Assembly: GCA_014706295.1 (NCBI GenBank)
Contig: JACSVZ010000002.1
Span: 110,248,930-110,312,929 of the forward strand
Direction of reading: 5' to 3'
Source of the DNA: Lycocorax pyrrhopterus obiensis
Lineage: Eukaryota; Chordata; Aves; Passeriformes; Paradisaeidae
Length of the DNA stretch: 64,000 nt
Shown here: positions 60,691-64,000 of the stretch, in pieces
Position numbering within the stretch: position 1 is the stretch's first letter
Layout of the letters: every line of letters begins with the position of its first letter
Translations under genes and position numbers: made by a program
The notes under the pieces: model-generated
The model's input: only the letters and a program-made list of their open reading frames with translations
Told to the model about the DNA's origin: nothing
The model's database searches: none

Positions 60691-63600
60691 CATATATAAT
60701 CCTCTTGGAATATTATTTCCCTTTTTTCTTATATACAAACTATGCATATGTTTATAAAATATATAAATGGTGGATAAATACACATGCAAATGTGTATATA
60801 TGCATTTGTATGTATATACAAGCATGTGTGCATATATACACACTAAAGTATAAGTAAATAATACATAGAAAGAAACCACACTTTGACTCCAGGTCATCAC
60901 AACAACTGTTACACACACTGTTGGTCCTGTTTGATTATAAAATCTGTCTGATTGTATTATTAATACAGAAGGTCAGGAGGTAAGCTCTGACATCAGTACA
61001 AACATGTAATTCCTGCCCTGGAAGACCTTCCCATCTAAATACCTCCTTTAGCTGCAGATGAGCAGAACTCTTTTTTTGTGCACTTTGCAGTTTGGCTGTG
61101 CTGCACGATGCATTTACAAAACACTTGGTGGGACAGGCTGCTCGGAAGGCTGTAGCACTGCGACCTCAGAAACACCAGGGATGTGCTTGACCTGCACCCA
61201 CAAAGTATCACAGCTGAGCCCTGCGGAAGGCAGCGAAGGACGTGGGAGTTGAGGAGTTCTGGAGACAGCATGGCTGTGGTCAGCCCAAACACAAACAAAC
61301 AAACCAAAAACCCGGGGTGACCGAGACATGTGTTTTGAATGTGAGAATGCCCAGTGTGAGCGATGTCCTTCTGGTTAAAATGAAGCAGGAAACAGCTTGC
61401 TCACATATATTCTGTCCACTAATAATAGCCGCAAATTCATGAAGGTAGTTACTGATCTCAGATTTGAAGGCTCCACTCAGGCAAAATGCCTGAAGACAAC
61501 AGAGAGTGGTTTTTTGTGCATATTCTTAAGGTCCTTGAACCCTGCTTCGGACCTGAAAAGGGCTTTGAGGAGTAACAACGTTTCCTTCATAGTGTTTTTA
61601 GAGATGGGCAGTAAGTCCTGGAAAAAAACCCATGACTTGACTCTGGAAGTCATCATTCACCTTACACTTACTCACCCCTTCCTTCTAAAGAGCCTGCATT
61701 GCTTGTTTTGGTCTTTCCCTATCATATACCTTCTGCCTGCAGAAATTTGTAGTACAAAAGAGCACTGAAAAGTGGGACCTGGTCTGTGTGTGCTTCTGTC
61801 TGGGCTGGTGGTTCTCTCTCCGGGGTTCTGTGCTAGCAAGTGTTAGGTCTCCTATGCAACAAGTCAATAACACTGTGATAAACCAAATCTCTTACTCTTC
61901 CATATACTGGTTGTTTCAGTATTTTATGAAAAAAAAAAAAAAAAGAATCCTGAATTATACAACCCCATTGGAGAGGTCTTTCTTGGCCTTCAGCCTAAAC
62001 CTGGATTTCACCACCCGTAACTTGTATAAAAGTGTCTGGGGTGAAATCAGTGGTGGTGGCGATGTAATTTACACTTAGCATGTGGTGTTTATAAAATAAA
62101 TACGAGTGGCAGCTGGTATAACTCATGAAAACTCGGTGTTTGGAAGGGGCCTAAGCCAAAGACCATCAGTCCATATAAAAGTTCCTGTTGGTTTTAGATT
62201 GATCATTTAGCTGTGCTATGTGGATATTGCATGTGGCCCAGGTTAGTACTTTTATGAGGCACCAAAGCTACAACATTGAGCCTTTCTGTCATTTACTATT
62301 CTGCTGTGTTCCATTTAATTATAGGCAGGCAATTAACAGCAGAGGTGAGAGAAAAAGTGAATGTTTTACTAGACTTACCCCAAAATCCAGCAAAAGTAGG
62401 AAAAGGGAGTTTGCTGCTATACCTACAATAACCAACCAGGTTTAAGCTTTCTAAAGACTGAACTGACTGGACAAATCACAGAGGTTCACATGTACACCCT
62501 GCCCCACAGACAGCCTGTGCAAAGATGAGAGGCTGATGGGCTTCGGGCATCAGGTGGAAGCTGGGGGTTGGGACAGAGGCCCTCATCAGTTGTTTTCCTC
62601 TCTCATTAGCCCCAGTATGTGTATAGCAACACTGTCAGGAACTTGAATTTTTGTGCATCGTGAGAAGCTTTATGGGCATCTGTGTTGTCTGTTAATTCTG
62701 GAGAAGTCTGTTTCTGAACAGAGTGGTGTGAGGGTCACACTGGAAAATTGTCCATAGACACATCTAACACATCAGCATCTAATAATTGTTGACTCTGTTT
62801 CTTTTTTTTTTTCCCCTTGCAGTTCTTTTGGCAGCAGCTTCACCGTCTGGCTTGCCAGAAAGCACTGGGTATTTGAATGGCACTTCTACTCAACATCTTT
62901 TTAACATCAAGACATTTTTAGGGACATCTGTTCATGTATGCTGGCTGTAGCCTTCAGGCTCCTCTGTGAGAAGAACGTCCCAAATTCCATTTGGAGTGAG
63001 AATTAGCAGACAATGCCAAAGTTATCAGGCTGTGGGAATGGCTTTGCAACATCTGTCTTGGTGGCAGCACTGGCTTAAAAAATACCCTGCACTAGGAGCT
63101 CTTTTCACCTGTGCTGTTCCCCATCCCTTTTGCATTAGAACAACTATTCATGCCATGCAGTGAAGAAAAGACTTGTTTGCTGTGTGTTTTAAATACTAGC
63201 TTGGTTCCCTAGTATGATTCCCTGAGTGATGCTCAGCAAGCAGTTATCTGGACAACTGCAGTCAGTTTTGTTTCTGAAAAGCCACCTGCCGTGCAGCCAT
63301 GGCCTGCTGGCTGCTTTACATCTCCTGTAACTGCTTTTACCTGAGCAAAGTCTGTACAAAAACGAAGCCAGTGTCAAGTGGCTTCACACAGCAGGGACAG
63401 TAATTTTACAGCCACCTGCAGAAGTGCCATAAGTGGCTGTGTGAGGCACGGACTGCTGGGGTTTGTGTTTCCAGCTTGGGAACGCGGCAGCCACCAGTGC
63501 CAGCTGAGGGCAACCGCAGGGACCCGGTACTGCTCTGCAGGTGGCAGATGGCAGGCTGGGTTGGAGCTGCTTGTTGTTCATGCAGTGGTGTTACACTGTG

Positions 63601-64000
63601 TTTTTAAGTGGGGAAAAGTAGACTTTATAGTCTTTTTGAAGGATAATGTTTTTATACCGCCTTCTTATGTACAAAGGAAGAGAATCCCTATCACCCTGCT
63701 GTTGTCCTTGTGAGGGGGATAGAGGAGGCTTGCCTGTCCCTCCTCTGTAGGTCAGAGCAGATCTTAAAATTTGCTGTGTTGCAATGCAACCAAACTTGGT
63801 AACTGCAGGCCAGATTTTGGGTTTTTTTGTTTGTTTTGGAAAGTGACATAATTTCCTTTATTCATCATTTAGAGGAGAATCCTGCTGCACTGTATTATCT
63901 ATCTGGAACCATATCTTGAATAGAGATGCTAAAATTGGTCTCTGCTAATAGGATATAGATTGTTTGTTGACTGTTTTGCTGTTTTATTTCTGATCCTTTT
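60691..64000. other. Intergenic, no gene recognised
   Basis: Starts with a TATA/CATA-rich low-complexity stretch (60725-60850). Further on are a 16-A run (61929-61944), an A/C-rich tract near 61289-61312 and T-rich runs. No exon, RNA gene or transposon end was recognised. Confidence 0.5.

Noticed and set aside
61929..61944. Run of 16 A, considered as a processed-pseudogene tail
   Set aside because: The preceding sequence resembles no recognised mRNA, and no flanking target-site duplication was seen.
62795..62822. Strong polypyrimidine tract plus CAG resembling a splice acceptor
   Set aside because: The following sequence has no recognisable coding frame and no paired donor or upstream exon, so it is most likely chance.
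47546..64000. Search for exons of the next synteny gene (EFCAB1/CLXN) or SNAI2 on the minus strand
   Set aside because: No EF-hand or zinc-finger coding block with splice sites was found; these genes presumably lie beyond the window.

Overview
This window is ordinary vertebrate nuclear DNA, almost certainly from a bird. It holds two recognisable protein-coding genes with spliced exons, several CR1 retrotransposon 3' ends carrying the ATTCTGTG-type terminal octamers typical of birds, a solo endogenous-retrovirus LTR of a type common in birds, and the gene order MCM4 - UBE2V2 on one strand. I cannot name the species. A neoavian bird is an inference from the LTR and CR1 content.

Layout on the + strand. 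1-~1270: last three coding exons, 3'UTR and polyadenylation signal of MCM4, a subunit of the MCM2-7 replicative helicase; the 3'UTR contains an imperfect tandem duplication. 2983-3507: solo LTR flanked by a perfect 5-bp target-site duplication. 3776-16244: five tRNA-Ala(AGC) genes in mixed orientation (-, -, +, -, +), four of them within 3.5 kb and one about 9 kb further on. 14519-15087: CR1 3' end, followed directly by an orphan GC/CpG-rich block at about 15170-15410 with no recognised gene. 18573-20153: two more CR1 pieces. 21130-21730: CpG-island promoter of UBE2V2. 21508-46820: UBE2V2 coding region in four exons with introns of about 16.6, 2.6 and 5.7 kb; 3'UTR with AATAAA signals to about 47.5 kb. 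47.5-64 kb: no recognisable exons; it holds two further CR1 copies, simple repeats and AT-rich DNA.

Functionally, MCM4 acts in replication licensing and unwinding. UBE2V2 (MMS2) is the catalytically inactive ubiquitin-E2 variant that pairs with UBE2N to build K63-linked chains in post-replication repair. The tRNA-Ala genes supply Pol III transcripts. Their proximity looks like conserved synteny rather than a joint system. I did not find a convincing undescribed system. The items most worth a second look are the tRNA-Ala cluster (one copy has a broken first base pair), the MCM4 3'UTR duplication, the orphan CpG-rich block, the apparent one-codon loss at the UBE2V2 N-terminus, and two short unexplained dispersed repeat pairs.
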